Positions 1 through 10,784 of a DNA stretch of 64,000 nt are shown here, piece by piece. The notes beneath the pieces were generated by a model that saw only the letters and a list, made by a program, of their open reading frames with translations, was not told the DNA's origin and did not search any database. Both the position numbers and the translations under genes were made by a program. This stretch comes from Phymatolithon calcareum (taxonomy: Eukaryota; Rhodophyta; Florideophyceae; Hapalidiales): NCBI GenBank assembly GCA_977006965.1, contig OZ345372.1, positions 2,232,001-2,296,000 of the forward strand. Direction: 5' to 3'. Each line of letters begins with the position of its first letter. Positions within the stretch are counted from its first letter, which is position 1.

Positions 1-457
1 TTTGCTGTGAAGGCGATTGTCTGGAATGGTATTTTTAAATTTTCGCAATTTCGGAAGGGCGCTTCTATGTTCAGCACGCTTTCTTCTCGGATTGTTTCTT
101 AATCGTTTCCCGCAGGCTTCACAGTTATTGTCGCAATAAGAGTAATAATGAATGCTTTTTGCCCTATTGGACTAGCAAGCAGTGCTTCAATTTTTATAAA
201 CAATTATTGTTTATGTGCTACATTTAACAAAATAAACGCAGAATGGTTCCGGATAGTTATGGTTGTTATAACACCTAATAGCGCTTTTAGTAAACTATTT
301 TGAAAATTCTGGCTTAACCCATGTAGGGTTAGCGGCAAGAAGGGTTCGTCCCAATTCAATTTTTCGTGATTGCTTCCTTCGTACTGATCATCTCCTTTGA
401 GTCGCTCTTGAAGACGGTCGCTAAACTACTCAACGTTGAGAGATCCGAAACACCCCA
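1..457. other. Left edge, no gene seen
   Basis: AT-rich sequence without a convincing reading frame or a repeat I can match elsewhere in the window. It abuts the target duplication of the hAT element that follows. Confidence 0.5.
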
Positions 458-1424
458 GCGCAACCCAAAGTATTGGAAAAAATAACCGCTATTGTAATTA
501 TTTAAAGTATTGTTCTAATAATTTATTCCTGAGTCGCGCATGTTTTTTGTATTTATTGAGATCGTCCTGGTTGCGACAATTATTGTATTTATTTGGAAGC
601 ATTATTCACTAGAGAACACCAGACGGAGTCTACGTATTCTTGAAGAGTAATATGACATATTGGTCATCGATAGCGCATGACGTGTCGGTTGCGGACTCCT
701 CATTTTTTCGATCCGGTTATTGAAGAGCTCCCCCAGGATTGTGAAAATCATGGCGGTCAGCACAGTACAAAAATAACTGTGGATCAGGCGATCACCGTTT
801 CGTAGCAGCCAAGATGCCGCGAGTTATCTTTAAGCGTGTTCGAGATTAGTTTTTCACGCAGTCGGATCCCAACTGCGCTGTGTGGACTTTCAAGTGTGGA
901 ACGGGACCGAAAGATTCTGGACGGGGCTACACGAATTTTGTGTGTCACCTGCTACCGGGAAATTGAAGAAGGTTGTCTGTGCTCTGAGTTTGACTGTTGA
1001 TGACAGTTCACTATCGCTAGCCGAGCGCGCATTGAAGCGTCGCAAAAGCGTTATTTCCTCTGATTCTGAGTACATGGACTTGCGATTCTTTGTACCAACG
1101 TCTAACATGTGCGAGAGGCTTTTCTCTAGCGCTGGTTTCGCGCTGCATGACAGAAGAAGAAGCGTTATTCCTGCAAACTTCGAGAAGCAGATCTTCCTTC
1201 ATGCTAACTCGGGTGCGTGGGGAATCGCAGACGTCAATGTTGTCGTGACAGAAAAAGCAGCTAGAGGGATCCAATAATTCAGGGAATAACCTGTTATATA
1301 TTCCTCATTGAACTTGAATTCAATAATTTATTTCTTCTGCGTTCAACATATTGATATTTATTCTCGACACTGCACCGAGAAAAGAATAAAAATAAATAAA
1401 TAATTCCTCTGCCTTGGCGCAACC
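458..1424 (+). mobile_element. Internally deleted hAT element A with exact 8-bp target duplication
   Basis: The element runs from 466 to 1416 (951 bp). It begins CAAAGTATTGG and ends in the imperfect inverse CCTCTGCCTTG. It is flanked on both sides by GCGCAACC (458-465 and 1417-1424), the 8-bp target duplication expected of hAT transposons. Only the C-terminal part of a transposase remains inside, so it cannot be autonomous. A shorter derivative with the same ends lies inverted at 38324-38650, showing that the family was mobilised in trans. Confidence 0.9.
882..1277 (+). pseudogene. hAT transposase remnant, C-terminal dimerisation domain
   Basis: This 131-codon frame (first codon GTG, so not a true start) carries the hallmark hAT C-terminal motif around residues 75-110: SNMCERLFSSAG, then RRRSVIPANFEKQIFLHAN. 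In intact hAT transposases this region mediates dimerisation next to the RNase-H-like core. The zinc finger and the catalytic DDE core are absent, so the fragment is the 3' end of a deleted transposase gene inside element A. It probably has no function alone. The hAT assignment rests on the motif and on the 8-bp target duplication around the element. Confidence 0.85.
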
Positions 1425-1539
1425 GTCGCGTCGCAAGCAGCACCCTCAAGGTGCGAATAGGGAATAGATGGATTAGTGGCCGCAAAGGATGCGGCGCGCA
1501 CTGTCACCGAGTGCAGTCTGCGCGTCCATGTCGTGACGA

Positions 1540-2516
1540 TCTGCCACCAGGGGTCGTGCGCAATCCATTGCTATTGCAATTAATTGCAATTCATAGCAAT
1601 TCGACCCAAATTGGGTTCTGATGAAGAATTGCAATTCGAATTGCTGGTCGGTAGGTTGTACGAAAGTGTATAGTTCAGCAAGAGCAGAGTTGAAGGAAAT
1701 AACGATCACTTCAAATGTATCATGCGTAGTACGTGATAATTAGTTGTCGGTAGCATCTAATTTTATTATATAACTCGGGCCAGTATAAGCGTTCACCGGG
1801 GGAGCACTGCACCATTTTGGCCCAAATCAACTAAATAACTATCGGGCCAAAATGTTGCCGTGCTCCCCTAGTGTTAGGTACGTAAAATTCTACGTACTGT
1901 ATACAGTTACAACGTTCCTGAATTCAACCATCCATGTGCTCGTTCTATTGTAATGGTCTGCGTAGACCACTACAACAGAACGATCACATGGATGGTTGAA
2001 TTCATTCATCCGTTCAAGTATAACGGTATGGGTGTCTAGAGTGCCGTTTCTGAAAAGACAGATAGAAGAGTCAATATAAAAAGTGAAGTCGTACATTTAT
2101 CCAAAGCACACTACCAGACCCAGTCGACAACACCTAAACAAATTTCGCTCTTCCAATCATGGTACTACCTATTCCGAAACCGAAGCCGAAACAAGTTGTA
2201 CAGCAGCTAATGCAACTCCTTCGCGAACAGCCTCGAGATATCCATTCACGTCAATCAACCGCTCTTATTGGGATGATCAAACTGTGAAGGAAGCTATGTC
2301 AAGCGTTGTCAACCAGCGTGTTGAACAGGCTATCGAAGACGAAAGTTTCGTACACCTAGGAGAAGAGGCATGAATAAACAATTAACTTGACTATTGCGGG
2401 AAGTATTCAAATTGCAATTCGAATTGCTGACTAACCGTAGTGAGCAATTGAATTGTTTAATTGCGCGACAAACAGCAATGTCGAGCAATGGAATTGGCAC
2501 TACCCCTGTCTGCCAC
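1540..2516 (+). mobile_element. Non-autonomous hAT-type element D, copy 1
   Basis: The element spans 1548-2508 (961 bp), with termini CAGGGGTCGTGCGCAATCC and, inverted at the right end, CAGGGGTAGTGCC. It is flanked by the perfect 8-bp duplication TCTGCCAC (1540-1547, 2509-2516). It has no transposase domain. A 96-codon frame at 2083-2373 is kept almost unchanged in copy 2, but I recognise no domain in it. The interior holds two large fold-back structures: 1797-1867 (GGGGAGCAC arms) and 1920-2003 (84 bp). Copy 2 is in the opposite orientation at 56714-58387. Confidence 0.9.
1920..2003. repeat. 84-bp fold-back inside element D copy 1
   Basis: Two 40-nt arms beginning GAATTCAACCATCCATGTG face each other with almost no spacer. 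The left arm carries several substitutions relative to the right arm; in the other copy (57222-57305) the arms match perfectly, so this copy has decayed. Confidence 0.85.
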
Positions 2517-2985
2517 TGCGACGAGATGATTTATGACATCGGAGCACAGGTTGGCATAACCTAACCAGATTTGGATGTTACGCGTCTGGAGAAAGGTGGC
2601 ACCACCCTAAAATGGAATATCTTGCTCACGGAAGCGCTAGTTACGCTTTAGCTAGGTCCCGACGCCGAGTTACAATTGCAATTCGAAACTCTGCTCCAAT
2701 TACAGTTGCAACAGCGACAACTCCGTGCAATAAATATAATATAGCAATTAATTGCAATGAACTGCAATAATTTAAATTGAGACGATCCTTGACGGCAAGT
2801 CTACTACTGGGATCTTGTTAGTCCTGACGTCTTTTTCTTTCTTCCACTTGACAGTGGAGCTATGGACAAGACGTTGATCTTGATACCCTACCAGACTCGG
2901 TCACACCTGCAATTCGCAAACCACGGGCATTATGGAAATTGGAAAGTTGTGCGACACATCGGTAGATTTGTTGGTTTGGATTGGA
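2517..2985. other. Gene-free AT-rich stretch
   Basis: No supported gene. It contains several short TTGCAATT-type blocks like those inside element D, perhaps remnants of related repeats. Confidence 0.4.
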
Positions 2986-3800
2986 TTTCTATTTAATTGA
3001 AGCTCCCTTTGTCAATTATTGCTCTGCAATCCTTCGCTTACGATTTCATTCAAGTAGTTGCTCCAAATGGTGCAAACAAAATCTTCAAATTCGTTCTTGC
3101 AAGCAAAGAAGTCGAGGCTGTGTCCGAAACTACTGACTTTGAAATGTCCATATCTGCGAACGGTAGAACAGAAACTTCTACCCTTTCCAGATGCTGCACA
3201 GAATCGATTGATGGTTCTCGGAAACATCGGACTCCACGAAAAAGGCTACACAACCTCGACATGCTTAAGACTATATGAGGAACATGTTCAGCTTCAAGCG
3301 AAGACAGGACAAGGAATGCAGAAACTTCTTGATATAGCGACCATTTGGGCAAGCGAAAATGGCATGACATGGAACACAAAACCAGGAAAAAGCGCAGTCC
3401 CTTACTACAAAGGGCTTCAGAATCATAATTTTTACTTGGCGGGACGAGAACTGCATGAAGCCTTGAGGCTCTCGTATCTTGCGATAAGCATGAATAACAA
3501 GGGTGGTGCGGAAGACACGACTATTGCTATAGTTTGAAGTGCTGCAGGATGCATACATAAGATTCAGGAGCTTGGAGTGAATGTTCGATGATTCAAACCG
3601 GAGACATGCATCAGGACCTTTAAGTCGCCAATTATCCTGAAATGGGAGTATGCGCTACATGTGACTCCAATGACAAATCGATTGCTCTCGGCAATCGAGT
3701 GGGCAGAGAGCTTGTTCTACAAGACTGTTTTCGCAAAATATGCCGAACACCACCGGGACCGAATGCGCGTTCTCTGCGGACTGGGGGAGGGGGATATGTG
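2985..3800 (+). mobile_element. LINE fragment, reverse transcriptase distal part (decayed)
   Basis: The frame at 3058-3537 reads through typical non-LTR retrotransposon reverse-transcriptase sequence downstream of the catalytic YxDD box. A GMQKLLDIATIWASENGM segment is followed by FYLAGRELHEA and SYLAISMNNKGG, matching the usual spacing before the thumb. After the stop at 3535-3537 the similarity continues in another frame to about 3790, with a KWEYALHVTP-like stretch. It is 5'-truncated and frameshifted, so a dead copy. Its left edge (2985-3060) overlaps a short retroposon tail also found at 8103-8215 and 41035-41165. Confidence 0.7.
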
Positions 3801-4005
3801 TTGATTTATTTTAAAAGCTCCCAAGGCCTCTCTTCAAGAGTAACAGGGTCGCTTTTGCACGATTTTATAAGCTTACGTAGTTTGACTATTTAGTATATCC
3901 TTGATTCGTATTTCTCTCCCAACAAGTGCTCTAGTGAGTCACTTACATTCATATTCAATTTCAGAACTAATCTTCGATGAAGATAGAATGCGTTGGAGCG
4001 CAAAC
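3800..4005 (-). mobile_element. LINE 3' end, family L1, inverted copy
   Basis: On the minus strand this matches the common 3' part of a family seen in at least eight places here: a frame giving LVGREL, then a short 3' untranslated part ending near TAAAATCATCAAATATCCCC. This copy is divergent and abuts a plus-strand copy head to head. Confidence 0.6.
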
Positions 4006-4650
4006 AGCTCAATCACGGACCACCAAAGATGAGGAGACGTCATCATGCAGAAAGGTTTACATTAAGCCTGGTAAGACACAAAAAGCGCCTTGAAGAAACA
4101 GAAGAGTACTTTGAAAGACAGGAGGACATAAAGGAAGCAATGAAGGATATTGAATATCTCAAGATTTATAAAGACTTGCGACAAGCCCCTCAGAAAGCCC
4201 AGGAGGGATCTGTCACGGGGAAGAGGAGTAGAGAAGAAATACCTAAGGTCTGGGAAGAGGAAGAAGAAGGCAGATCAATAAATATTCCTATTGAAGGCAA
4301 GCTACCAGGGATCCTTTACATAGGAGAAAGAAAGACACGTTTAAGGTGCCTAAGGTTGACATTCAACCGAGCACCCCTTTGGAGAAAATCAGTATTGGGT
4401 GCATACTGTGGGATTACCGCGTTGGTCGAACTAGTCGCCTTACAACGTACTCTAGCGTCGTCGAATATGAGTACAGAAATTGAGTTTGAGTGTAAGTGAC
4501 TCACAGGAGCTCTTTTTGGGAGAGAATTACGAATCAAGAACGTTTTGAGTAGTCAGAGGACTTTAGCTTAGCGAATATCGCAAGAGCTGCCCCGTTACTC
4601 CAAGGTGAGGCTTTGGGAGCTCTCAAAGTAAAATCATCAAATATGCATCT
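4006..4650 (+). mobile_element. LINE 3' fragment, family L1
   Basis: It contains the 3993-4499 frame (168 codons). The C-terminal portion, including ALVELVALQRTLASS and EIEFECK, recurs at 13933-14271, 33912-34139, 49740-49855 and 60590-60786. In the other copies the frame continues LTGVLVGREL after the point where this one stops. The first 110 codons are charged and coiled-coil-like and have no counterpart in the other copies. The 3' end (4600-4650) carries the conserved AAAATCATCAAATAT tail. This is probably the end of the second reading frame of a non-LTR retrotransposon. Confidence 0.6.
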
Positions 4651-4814
4651 CTCAGACTTGTCTAAGTCGCGTCGACTTCAAGGGAGTGCGAACATCATCA
4701 AAAGGGTGATAAACAGTACACATTCCCTCCGCCAGCTTTAAGCTTGCTGCAGAAATTTATGGTCAATTGTTAATGAATAATCTTCTTTTCGACATGCATT
4801 ATGGCGGAGATTAG

Positions 4815-4895
4815 ACAATAGAGCTGTTGTCCCGTTACTCACAGTGAGGTCTTGGGTGCTTTTAAATTAAATCAAGATATATCCCCCACAATAAA
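4815..4895 (+). mobile_element. LINE L1 3' tail, short copy
   Basis: A third, very short copy of the L1 3' end follows: GCTGTTGTCCCGTTACTC, then GAGGTCTTGGG and an AT-rich AAATCAAGATATATCCCCC tail. Only about 80 bp remain. Confidence 0.55.
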
Positions 4896-5122
4896 GCTCA
4901 AACAAATGGCCCCTAAGAATAGCTATCTGAATTTTTATTCTGTGCAATTTTGGATTGCAAGTTCAAAATCATATTGCAAGTGTCGGCAATGCATAGGGTC
5001 CGATAGCAGTTCCCGGCCCTGCCGTTGACTTGTCACGACGGGTCCTTTAAACCGTGTTATTTGCAGAGGCGAACAAACACGCTCCTTAATTTCCAGGCTT
5101 TTTATATCTCGAACCCCGTTTA

Positions 5123-6595
5123 TCAAACAATAACAGTATTATCGGCTATAATGTGTGAAGAGTTTCCCGGTGTGACACCTTTCCTAAATATAGCGCCCCA
5201 CTTGATTTTTGGATGATCCATTAAATTATCTTTGTAGACAGTCCCCTCCGTAATGAACCCATCGCTCATTGCTGCTTGATACGCCTTATTTCCTCTTGTC
5301 ACAATTGTATGTGTTCCGAAGAACAACTCGAGAACATTGACCTCGGGCAGTTTATAGCTCCCATCAAACAGCTTCATGGACCATGAGCTTCTTTCATTAC
5401 GAAAGTTGCGGCTTGCTTTGCTATGCGCCACACCGTACATCACAGCCAGTTTGAAATCATCAGCCAAATCTAACAATGGAACACGGTTTTCACCTAGCCA
5501 TGGTTTGAATCCCCATGCTTGACGTGCTGCCCACAATGTGATAAGTACTCCATATCTCTCGAAATCAGAGGATTGGGTTATAGTCGGAACACCATAGTGC
5601 AGAGCTGTTGCCCCTATAATCAGCGTGGAAAGAAGCGTTCGAGCAGCTGTAACGCCTGTAAGGTGGATATGGCCCTGATTTACACGGTACAGATCGACGA
5701 CGAAATTAAGCCCTTTCATTGCTTTCACCATTACTGCTACAGCGCCACTGCCGGGTCCCATCTGCAGATCTGCATGGCAGCGGTGACTTATAAGCCAGCC
5801 AGCAGTCACGGTACCATCTTCTTGCGTATTACGCTCGACTCGTAAGACGAATTCTCGAACTGAATTGTTTTTGACATCATGCCAACGGGCAATGATTTCA
5901 CGTTCAAGGCCATCAACCGTTGCATACTCATCGGTATACAGCTTTAACATTTGCACGACGGGTAAGCGCTCAACCGCCCCGAATGGGCTGAACACTAGAA
6001 CGCGCCTCTCGCCCGCAGTATGGAAGACAGGTTTGTAAGAAGCACGGTCATTGAACTCAAGAATAGAGATAGCCTCGTTGCGTACGTCGGGATCTGCAAA
6101 ATCGAACTGTATCAAAAACCAGCTCGTGAATGTACCTCGTTCGATGTAGGGTGTGCGGTACGACTATGAGCCAGCCCTTGCGCTTTGCGCGTTGACCTTC
6201 AGCTGCAACTGTTGCACCGGAAAATATGGGATGAGGTAATGTAGGAGCTCCATTAGCTCTTGAGTGCTGCGCCCCAATGATGTGAAACTCAATAGTCTCA
6301 CAGTTACGATCTCCAAAGCAACCCAAATGATTTTCTCGAGCAAGAAAAGCAGCTGCGCGAGCAAAGCCAAAGGTGCGGCAAGAAGAAAGAGAGCTGCGAG
6401 TAGTCCATTGAACACCACGCGGAGCAGAATCAGAAATGCAGTTCGGCCCTTCCAGGTGCTGCCGACGTCACGGAGCTCTTCACTAAAGACGATATCAACG
6501 CTGCAGATGCTTGTGAGAATAGGGTAAATGGTGCTTGCCAGCATGAAGTGACCGACACTGTTTGAAGCAGTAGTATAACCTGTCATCGTAGTCAT
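5123..6595 (-). CDS. Uncharacterised membrane-associated protein, probably one gene with a short intron
   Basis: Two minus-strand frames lie in the same register, separated only by a TAG at 6166-6164. The first (ATG at 6595) has a strongly hydrophobic stretch at residues 50-95. The second, from 6163 to 5123, encodes about 346 soluble-looking residues with no domain I recognise. The TAG can be the end of an intron: GTAACT at 6307-6302 to CATAG at 6168-6164 removes exactly 144 nt in frame. That gives roughly 440 residues, close to the two unrelated membrane proteins next door. The alternative is a genuine stop that breaks the gene. The 5123 frame has no good ATG near its beginning (6115 is TTG), which argues for joining. 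No function is proposed. Confidence 0.5.
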
Positions 6596-6792
6596 TTTTC
6601 TGAAGGCTGCAGTCGCAAATTCGAACCCGCAGGTGCTTCACATCGTCTGCCAAAGCGGGGGCCCAGACTGCCTAGTGTGAGAGTACACCGTTAGGCCAGT
6701 CGAGATGTTGAAACCCCTGAATTCTAACGAAAATCATAATCAAGGCTCACATTTTACTTGAAATTTTCCTATTTTTACTCGAATTTGATATC

Positions 6793-7603
6793 TTAAGGAC
6801 CTACTTCCCCATCTTTGAAGCGCTCTCACTGGCCGAAACAATGCTCATAAACTGGATGAAAATTTTAATTATGTCGTTTGCACCGACGGGACTGCATCCA
6901 GTTTCAAGGAAATATGTAGAAACAAGTGAAATATTTCAAATATGAAGTCAGCAAAAGTTTCCAATATTCGGCTCTAATCAATCATTACAGAAAAATGCTT
7001 ACTGTGTTTCCTTCGAACAGTTTCAGAATCTCGTCGGGGCGCAACGTGAATTTTACTATATTTTTCGCCTGTTCCTTTGCCGATTCTAAAAAACTTTTCG
7101 TCTCGCGGCGCGAACTTGTTTGCCACCTAGACGTTCGATTTTGCCAAATTTGCGGTATTCCTCTAGTAGTCTACAACCATTTGAAACTTTTGACCAAGGC
7201 AATAAGAAATTCATTGAGTCCTTTTCGAGATAATCGTCCATCTTTGTAGGCGATTCTTTTTCAAGATCAGAATTACGAAAAGTGCTCTACACTCCTTATT
7301 TCATCCCCTTTCTTTGATTTATTTTGATTTTTGGATAACCTACATTCTTGGATTTCTCTAATAGTTTTCGAAATGCGAAGAACGGATCAGGAAGTAGTCT
7401 TAAACTGCACGTTTAAGGTGCTGTCCCGATTTTCGAAGGAACCCTCTGCTGAGAATTTCAAGAAAAAGTTTCCACGGCGCGAGGACTTTTTTTGCTTAAC
7501 CAATTATGTACTGCCATAACAGAAAGTGTCCAATGAGCTTCTCGGATTCCCAAGCTCATAAAAAATAAAAGTGAAAATCTAAGATGGGGATGTAGGTCCT
7601 TAA
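6793..7603. mobile_element. TTAA-flanked inverted-repeat element (piggyBac-like, non-autonomous)
   Basis: Inverted termini of about 20 bp, GGACCTACTTCCCCATCTT at the left and the inverse of GGACCTACATCCCCATCTT at the right, are flanked by TTAA at 6793-6796 and 7600-7603. TTAA target duplication is the hallmark of piggyBac transposases. The 803-bp interior is AT-rich; its longest frame (6926-7249) shows no transposase motif, so this is a non-autonomous derivative. I know of only this copy in the window. Confidence 0.65.
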
Positions 7604-8102
7604 GCAGGCTATACTGTATAGCAACAATACGCGAAACGTTTAAATTTCAATTGAAACAAGAACGATATTATTTCTCAAATTAAAAAGGGGAGATCTCACT
7701 CTGCAGTCCAAATAAACTTTATATCTGACTGGAAAGTATCTAACTACTGCATATGGGTTTCATAGGGTGATCTTTTTCGACATTTCAGCTGAGTTCTTCT
7801 ATCATATATCCAATTGGTTAGATTTGGTCGTTGTCCTGAACATAGCAAGTATCATACATACTCTAAAAGTTGAGGAGATTCTCAATTCGATCGCAGGTCA
7901 CGCACCCAGTGGAGTGACTCCACTTGGAATCATAGACTTGCAATCTTCGGAGAATCAAAATGATTTGAAAGCCGAAAAGCAGATACTGTATAACTATAGT
8001 TCGACCATGATCTCCCACTACTTACAGCGAAATGAACTTCTAAAAACTAAACGAAAAATAAGGATCTTCAGTCTTGAAGATTGCAGTTTGCTTATAGTTA
8101 TG
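7604..8102. other. Gene-free stretch
   Basis: A 131-codon frame at 7767-8162 starts with a rare codon, has biased AT-rich composition and no recognisable motif; I do not call it. Nothing else is seen. Confidence 0.4.
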
Positions 8103-8215
8103 CAGGATTGGATTGGATTGATGTTTATTGAAGCTCTCTTTGTCAATTATCATTGCGCCTGAGAGACCTTTCGTTGCGCCGCAATCCTTCGCTTACGTTT
8201 TCATTTAAGTAGTTG
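8103..8215. repeat. Dispersed retroposon tail (GGATT/GGAT end)
   Basis: GGATTGGATTGGATTG is followed by TTTATTGAAGCTC, CACCTGAGAG-like and CTTCGCTTACG blocks. The same order occurs at 2985-3060 and, inverted, at 41035-41165 with a CCATCCATCCATCC end. Read on the other strand it ends AATAAA plus a 4-nt simple repeat, as expected for the 3' end of a short retroposon. Confidence 0.6.
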
Positions 8216-8481
8216 ACTTTGGACATTTTCGTTAGACACTATGAACTGATATGCTTTGAGCGATTCTTAGTCTGGAAAGGCACTCCGATTTCAGTTAGAA
8301 GGGCTATAGTACACTGATTTCAATCAGCATTTGATACTGCTTGGTCATCGAAATTATTCGCCATACTTGCTGGTGGATATTTAACCCGATGAGCGTGTTA
8401 GAGCAGATTTTAATTAAATCTTTCCAGGGGGATATATACAGTACTTGGGGTGAACTTGATTGCCTGGACATCAGCGTCAAA

Positions 8482-9807
8482 TCACCGCCAACGGTTGCTT
8501 CGGCTCAATTGCTCTTCCCTGAAGTCTGTCCATATAGAGAGAGGAAGTGGTCTATGCTCTGTGAGAAGAGGGTTACCGTCGAAAGTAGATCCCGCAGCCG
8601 TGACCGATAGCTTGAGAAGATTGAGCAGAAGATTTTCCTCTCCATATATAAAATTCACATAAAGAAAAAGCAGAAGCAGACATGCCAGAATGATCAGAGC
8701 TGGAAATATGCATAACCTTGGCCTGCTCACGGACCCGACTTTAAAGAATACATCTTTCTCCTCACTTCTGTTCTGCCTTGGCATAGTTCCCACGGAAGTT
8801 GCATTTACGCTGTGCGTCGACATCATCGAGAACAGAGTGAAAGATATTGAGTTGGAAAACAGGATAACGTCTTCACGGGACGGAATACAAACCAGAGCCG
8901 TCTGATATGTAGAAGACCTTTTCCACGGCTCGACACTGCATATCTTGTAAAACACTTGAGGATTCCCTGGATCTGGTCTTGAAAGCAAGGAGTCAAGAGT
9001 TTTGTTGACGATATCAACTGGCAGAGGAAGGTTGTATTGCTCTTTCTTACCCAATATGTGACTTATAGAATGCGAGAGTATGAAATGTACGTGTTCTCGA
9101 ACAGAGTAAATGTCCAGTATCTGCTCATGTGGCACAAAGCGGAAAAGATATATCTCAGTATAGTTTGGATACTTTTTCAGTGTGTCCAAACGAGGAACAG
9201 AGAATAGAGGTGGCCGCATGTGAAAGCAAACCTTCCGCAGTGCTGTTGGCAAAAATCCGGTATACTGGACGCGGTCCAATGCACAAGCTCTGAAAATCGT
9301 GCGCGATGTGTCCCGCTCAATAAGAAGGGTGGTCTTTCCCAGATACCCGAGCTCAGTAGATCCAACCTGGTCTTCGAAGATAGGTATGGGCCGGGGAATG
9401 AACACGAAAATAATGCAAAAATCCAACAGCAGGACAACAACGCGCAGGCCAACGCCTGTCAGCGCGAGTCGATTCATGGTTTGCGGCGGTGATTGGCGCC
9501 CGAAAGTCCTCGGAAAGGCGGAACATGCTGCTGAAGAAAGCCAGACGGCGACTCTCGCCCACGAGCGGGATTGAAAAGTTAGCAGTGCAGCGACTTCTGA
9601 GAGTGAGATGGATACACCTGTGGAGAAGAGTATGCGATGGGATATGCTCTCGACAGTCCAGATTATTGCCATGGACACTGCGCCGTAGGCAAGTGCCACA
9701 AAGACATTGTCTGGATCTCCCATGTAGTACCAGGGCGGGTTGTAGGCAAGCTTTTCTCCGTTACGGTACCGTGGCGGAGCGAAGAAGGGATCATTTTCCG
9801 AAGCCAT
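8482..9807 (-). CDS. Uncharacterised three-span membrane protein, paralogue 1
   Basis: 441 residues from an ATG at 9807 in a good context (CCAATGGCT); the frame extends further only through a TTG. Hydrophobic spans are seen at about residues 34-55, 115-137 and 365-388. The 225-residue loop between spans 2 and 3 carries glycosylation-type sites (N215, N268, N335, N346) and cysteines C175, C194, C290 and C307. It shares motifs with the divergent gene at 10785-11999: GDPD near the start, IPIFEDQVGS after span 2, YTGFLPTALRKVC, TEIYLF, VCIPS, SRPRL before span 3 and GNP..EH near the end. The loop is probably extracytoplasmic, with two disulphides. I recognise no named family. The C-terminal tail differs from the paralogue. 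Confidence 0.85.
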   Translation of the reverse strand: MASENDPFFAPPRYRNGEKLAYNPPWYYMGDPDNVFVALAYGAVSMAIIWTVESISHRILFSTGVSISLSEVAALLTFQSRSWARVAVWLSSAACSAFPRTFGRQSPPQTMNRLALTGVGLRVVVLLLDFCIIFVFIPRPIPIFEDQVGSTELGYLGKTTLLIERDTSRTIFRACALDRVQYTGFLPTALRKVCFHMRPPLFSVPRLDTLKKYPNYTEIYLFRFVPHEQILDIYSVREHVHFILSHSISHILGKKEQYNLPLPVDIVNKTLDSLLSRPDPGNPQVFYKICSVEPWKRSSTYQTALVCIPSREDVILFSNSISFTLFSMMSTHSVNATSVGTMPRQNRSEEKDVFFKVGSVSRPRLCIFPALIILACLLLLFLYVNFIYGEENLLLNLLKLSVTAAGSTFDGNPLLTEHRPLPLSIWTDFREEQLSRSNRWR

Positions 9808-10784
9808 TGGTTTCTTCAGTGGCGCAAGTGGCAAAAATCTCTAATGTCGATGTTACCTGATAGTAATATCAGATGATCAGGTAACAAGTGGTCGCCCTCT
9901 GAGGAGATGAAGAAAAAGAGGGACTTTTGAGTCCACATAAACCTGTATTTATCGACGATTCTGTAGACGATTTCTCAATTTTTCTAAATTTATAGTACTG
10001 TAGGTACAAAAAGTAGATATCCCTTACTGCTAAACTGCTGTGACCAGTCACCGCTCCATTCTAGTACTGTAAGTACGAACGGAACAGAGATGACGAGCCT
10101 CTGAATGGAGACCCTTTTGAAAGAGGAAAAATTAAGTCCAAGACTGGTACTGCAGTGTACAGAACGTAGAGAGAGGCTCCTCCTCTTTAATTCCAAGACT
10201 TGAGTGTACCCTCCGGTGCAGACGGTCCAGATGATTGCGGCTTAGAGCTCTGAATGAACGGCAGAAGTCTGTCTTGACCACCCAGGCCAAATTCTGCTTC
10301 GGGTCGCGGCGTGGGGAACATTTTTTGATTCTGCTGTCAATCGTAGTTTTTCAATTTGATTTTTACCTACAACAAAAAAACTATCGTTTTCCTCCTCGAG
10401 ACAAAGCCATGCAACACATTTTCGTGTCTATTAAATTGTCGCAAAAGGCGAAGGAAAACCATCTTTTGTGCGAAAGCCATGCCAAGAGGGGTTGGCATTT
10501 GCAAAGTTTCTCTCAATATCTAAAACAAAGCGTTTAGAATTAGACTTCCAAGTTTCTTTGTACGAATACTATTAAGAAAATGCCGTAGTCATCAGCTCCG
10601 TATTGATATACGTGGCGCGCATCGTATCTCATGGTTCATACACGAGCTGTCTGGCCTGGCGAAGCGAGTGGAACACATTCGAATATGCTCCATTCTTGTC
10701 GGACCTCGTTTGTGCTTCTCGCTACACATCGGCTTAGCTACTCGCCCATTTCGTTCCATTACAACTACGGAGTGGTGATTCGAC
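9808..10784. promoter_or_regulatory. Divergent intergenic region between the paralogous membrane-protein genes
   Basis: The 977 bp must hold the promoters of both genes. It includes a small hairpin next to the 8482-9807 start (9857-9883) and two TAGTACTGTA(G/A)GTAC repeats (about 9990 and 10061). No TATA box is obvious. The 10235-10537 frame has no homology I can see. Confidence 0.45.

Noticed and set aside
2083-2373. Real gene for a 96-residue protein
   Set aside because: It is confined to both copies of a non-autonomous hAT element and has no recognisable domain; similarity between copies follows from transposition.
10235-10537. 100-codon gene in the divergent promoter region
   Set aside because: No motif, no homologous copy, and it sits between two divergent starts.
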